A DNA stretch of 64,000 nt from positions 186,001 to 250,000 of the forward strand of contig JAVYIG010002360.1 of NCBI GenBank assembly GCA_035222895.1, written 5' to 3'. Source of the stretch: Strongylocentrotus droebachiensis. Lineage: Eukaryota; Echinodermata; Echinoidea; Camarodonta; Strongylocentrotidae. Position 1 is the stretch's first letter, and the number at the start of each line of letters is the position of its first letter. Shown piece by piece: positions 59,931-64,000 of this stretch. The translations under genes were made by a program, and so were the position numbers. A model generated the notes under the pieces. The model saw only the letters and a list, made by a program, of their open reading frames with translations. It searched no databases and was not told the DNA's origin.

Positions 59931-62900
59931 TTGTGTCTACTTTCTCCTGTTATTCTATGTATTAGTTAATCAAGTATAACAAATAACAATCTATATTCTC
60001 ATCTTAGAAATGATGTATGTGTACCCTCATAATATTTATTTGCATCAAGTTTTGAGTGATTTTTCCCCTTTTATCCCACCATATTTCTGTGTCAGTAACT
60101 TGCCTAGTGACATGTTATCATGTCTTTCTTTTATTATTCTCTAGATTGATTGAAACATTTTTGTTCTGAATGATTTTTGTACGATACTATATTTAAGAAT
60201 TCACATTTAAATAAAAGTAGAGTAAACATAAAGAAATATGTTTACATGTTGTCATAGTTCAAGCTTCATGTTGATTTATTTTCCCTCTTCTTTCTTATCT
60301 AATCTTTATATTAAGGCACATGTAAGTGGACTTAGGTTCTTCAGATTACAAAAAAAATATATATTTGTATTTGTATTTTTTATCAAAATGAAGTGTGTTG
60401 TTGGGCTTCCTTTTCTATTTATATAGCAGATGAAATCAGGATTTTGGGTTAACATTTGATGATTAAAGTCTTAATGTTTGACTATTTGTTGAAAAATTAT
60501 TGGTTTTAGTTTTGTATTTTGATTATTAAATATGGTTTTTGACAAATGAGGTTGCACCACACACTGTACTGCCAACTATTATATTTTATTGAACATTGCA
60601 TAATGTTAAAGCATAATGTTACATACATCTAGCTTCTACATACGAGTTAAAGACTAAAGAGTAAAATTGTAGTACAGTATTGGAATAAAAATGCTACATA
60701 AATGTCGAGTTTGATTGACAGAGCATTCGCCTGACATACCTACTACATGTAAGTGCTGTCACTTTAAAAATATCATGATATATTATGCTCTGATTCACTT
60801 AATGTCAACGATATGTATGTATGGGCATTTTAGTACGGTTTGAAGGATTTTTAGCAACAAACCATTCTATTATGATAGAAATGGTAATATTCATTTACTT
60901 GGCTTCCCGATTTTGTATTTTTACCAGTTCAATATGCTTACATTCAATTTAGAGTTCATTTATTATATGATCATAAGTTGTTAGATACAGTAACAATGAA
61001 AAAGATTGATTAGCTTTTATTTTTGTTTTTCTTAAAAGCTGTTTGTAAATATTTGTAGAATCCTAACTTAAATTATTGTGTTTGTTAGCTGTCAAATTAT
61101 AGCAATATTTATTGTTTGCCTGTCCGTTTGCATGCTCTATCGTGTATTTAGAAGTTTCTTTCATTGAAATTATGTAAATTATATTCTTTAGCAAATAAAA
61201 TAAAAAATCCCATATCAGGTCATCAGTTTTACAGAATGTGTAAAAACCAATTTGATTTAAATTTATACGAATTTAAGGTGGATACAATTGATTTTGGAGA
61301 GCTGAATCTACATGAAAAAGAAAGGATTTGTCAAATATACATGTGTTAATGTTACAGCTAAGCTCATAATTTACAACCCAAACACTGCTGCAGTATGTGG
61401 TTGAAACTTAACTCCAAAATATGATCCAGAGACTTTGCTTAGAGAAATATGATAGTGAGAAAGTTAGCTTTTGCAAAAGATTATGAGCATGATCATGAGG
61501 AACAATTACAATGGGGAATTTTTTTTTAGGTGTCTAGTTTTTGTAAGTATTTACGTTTAACTTCTTGCGATTAATATTTATGTAGCATGAAGTTCATGAA
61601 CAAGTGAAGGACAATTTTGTACATTTATTTTTCAAATGATTTTGCATGGGGCATAGATTTTTTTTTAAAGATGACACCGAAAATCTTGAGTGCGAGGTAT
61701 ATTCTGAATTCAGTAAATACATTGTTATACATAAGTCGCCTACATGTCGAGATCTGTTTCTATGGTGCTATTTTGTAAATTTAATTAATCAGTCATCTCA
61801 TCTTAATAATTTTGATTACAGAATGTTTGGTATTCATTAGGCTGTTTGCCTCTTTTTACCCCCTAACACATATTGTGATTGCAATTAATTAAACAAAATT
61901 ATATGTCACCTTTGTGGATTATTTGATCAATGTAATAATGTCCCAAATGTAATGAACCTATTTCCTTAAATTGAGTTTGTTTTATTTGAAAAAAGTTCAG
62001 AACAATTTTATAAGATAGTAAATATCCATTTATGGATACAGTCGATTTAAAATGAACCTACCGTATATCCTTTACTTCTGCTCGACATGAGTGGCAATTA
62101 TATGTACATGTAAATTATGATATTTGAACAATCTTGTATTTTTAAGTAATTGTACCAAATGGAAACCATACATTCTCAAATAAACTAAGAGAAATATAAT
62201 CTAGCTATATTCATTTAATCTGTTTATCGAGGTCTGATACAGCATGCCTGCCAGTGACATTTTTCTGAAGTGGAAAGCAATAGAAAAAAAGGTAGAAAGT
62301 TGAAGATGTGTTGAAAATACAGATTTTCATGATTTCCAGTCTATACCTTCAGCTAGAACAATGCCTACACATATCTGCTTTAATATAATTATGTATATTA
62401 TCCTCATTGATCTAAGATTATAAACTATGTGAGCATGCTTTCTGATATTTGATTTATTTTGTAGTAATCAAATAAATTTTCTAGTCACTTTTGTGTAATA
62501 TTCCTTTGTGTCTGACTTCTCTTTTGGTTTATTACATACTGTGTATTACTTTCAAAGTAACTGCTGTGAATTTATTAGGAAGGTTAAAGTACCAGAATTC
62601 TAGATTTAGACCCCCCCCCCCCCTCTCTCAACCTCTCCCTCTCTTTATCTCAATATATCTCTCTCACACACACACAATATAGAAAATTGCTTAGAAACTG
62701 ACCCCTCACTATGAACATGACGGACAAAATATGTGACACCTGTTCTATCTACACATTTTTACATAATGGCAGTGAAGGGATGTTCCTTTGTCTACCACAG
62801 CAATTGTTGAGGGAAGAATGAGGAACTGTATATTTTGTCCGCTTTCTTTGTCCATCATGTTCATAGTGCCTTCTTCCACTCATTGCTAATAATAAAGAAA

Positions 62901-64000
62901 ATAAACACACTTTTTTGTTCAGTAGCTCTCTATTTTATAGCATGCACAAAATTATACAAGTACAGTCATACTATACTACCATAAAAACAGATCCATTTTG
63001 GTAACCAATATAGAGCCATGTACATATACATGTATATTCTATGAAAATACATTTACAAGCGAATCCTGCTAAATACAACTGAGATATATCCTTGGTACTA
63101 CTGGAAAAGGCATACATGTTTTACATGTCTCATCTTTACAATTTTACATCGTTTTAAAATGCCTTCTGAAATCTAGTGGAGGCCTTTATTTTTCAAAATA
63201 CTGGGATTGTCTGTACCTTATTCTTTGCAGTAAATTGCTTTAAATTACCCTTGGACAGCAAAGCTGATATACATGTAGGATCGGCTATAATAACTGGTTG
63301 AGCTCATGTTGTTGGCCTAAAGCTAAATTTGACTATTCATAGTCTTCCAGCTACCCTATCCTATAGAGTTTGCTTACGAGCAGAAATGGAAGTAAAATAT
63401 TCATTTAAACCAATTTGACACACTTGTGTACTCGGAATTTATGAAGAAAGTTTGAAACCATGTTTCTTTTAAAAGTCTTAATCTTGATTAAAAACGCTGC
63501 TTCTACATATCACACATTCGAATTCCAAGAATGTATGCAAGTTTTCTGCAAGGAATAAAGGTCACATCTCCCTGTTTTCTAATCGGATACTAATCAGAAA
63601 CAAAAGTAGAATTTGGGTGGGCAAAATTGAAATAATAAAATCAAAATTACAGATTTGCACAAGGCATGATTAATATTAGATGTAATCGTATTGCAATATT
63701 CTTAATTTCTTTTGCATGGCATAAGCAACCGAAGTAAGGGATACAGCATCTAAAATCTTATATCTTCACCAACATTTCTCTTGATATTTACTGAATGCTG
63801 AAAATTGTGGTACATACAATGTTGGTAAATTATTAAAATTCAAGAGCTATTTCCTGAATTAGTATCCATATATTATTCTATTCAGCAATTATACTCACAC
63901 ACACACATTCATTAAAAACTCTATGAAATGTACAAGGTGATTATACATTAAATGAGATGGATAGAATTCAACTACCATTCAGCTGAATCATAAAAATATC

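Larger units (their letters stand above)
58864..64000 (+). other. RSU1 3' UTR and downstream flank without a recognisable gene
   Basis: A candidate polyadenylation hexamer AATAAA lies at 59497-59502; others are near 59729, 60211 and 62890, so the 3' end is uncertain. The stretch is AT-rich. It holds a Tc1-like MITE (59039-59215), a CT microsatellite (59815-59930), a C tract plus CT/CA tract (62611-62670) and a CA run (63896-63907). ORFs up to 86 codons are present but show no family resemblance or splice support. I see no gene here. Confidence 0.6.

Overview
This is a eukaryotic window: three intron-rich metazoan genes with consensus GT-AG splice sites, AT-rich introns, and a dense load of short inverted-repeat transposons. 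The gene content and repeat style (CTAG/TCTAGA-rich stretches, many MITEs) suggest a marine deuterostome invertebrate, most likely a sea urchin or other echinoderm. That assignment is an inference; no species call was possible. There are no bacterial, phage or CRISPR signatures.

Layout. About 1.1-20.4 kb, minus strand: a complete SLC25A12/13 orthologue (aralar/citrin, the calcium-regulated mitochondrial aspartate/glutamate carrier), 16 coding exons giving 677 aa. About 21.2-21.64 kb: a short GC-richer divergent promoter. About 21.64-31.35 kb, plus strand: complete HAT1 (type B histone acetyltransferase), 10 coding exons, 415 aa, with a likely long 3' UTR. About 34.5-48.5 kb: no recognised gene, but a candidate unknown minus-strand transcription unit. 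It contains a roughly 4-kb array in which a 67-nt exon-like block is present in seven copies. About 52.0-58.9 kb, plus strand: complete RSU1 (leucine-rich-repeat Ras suppressor of the ILK-PINCH-parvin adhesion complex), 8 coding exons, 276 aa. From 58.9 kb to the end: 3' flank with simple repeats and no further gene seen. For all three known genes the exon lengths sum to a multiple of three with one open frame, and the protein lengths fall within a few residues of the human lengths as I recall them.

The genes have unrelated jobs (malate-aspartate shuttle, acetylation of new histone H4, integrin adhesion), so this is not a functional cluster. The head-to-head SLC25A12-HAT1 pair matches the arrangement I recall in vertebrates and may be an ancient shared-promoter pair.

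Beyond the genes, one theme recurs. Exons have been duplicated in tandem and then decayed in SLC25A12, in HAT1, at an RSU1 splice donor, and in the 36-40 kb array. A second theme is inverted repeats at every scale: a 1.85-kb foldback element with a G/C-tract core, a near-perfect 0.84-kb hairpin in RSU1 intron 1, a perfect 93-bp palindrome, and at least eight MITE families. Several MITEs sit 7-16 nt from 5' splice sites. Two hAT-like insertions have perfect 8-bp target duplications.
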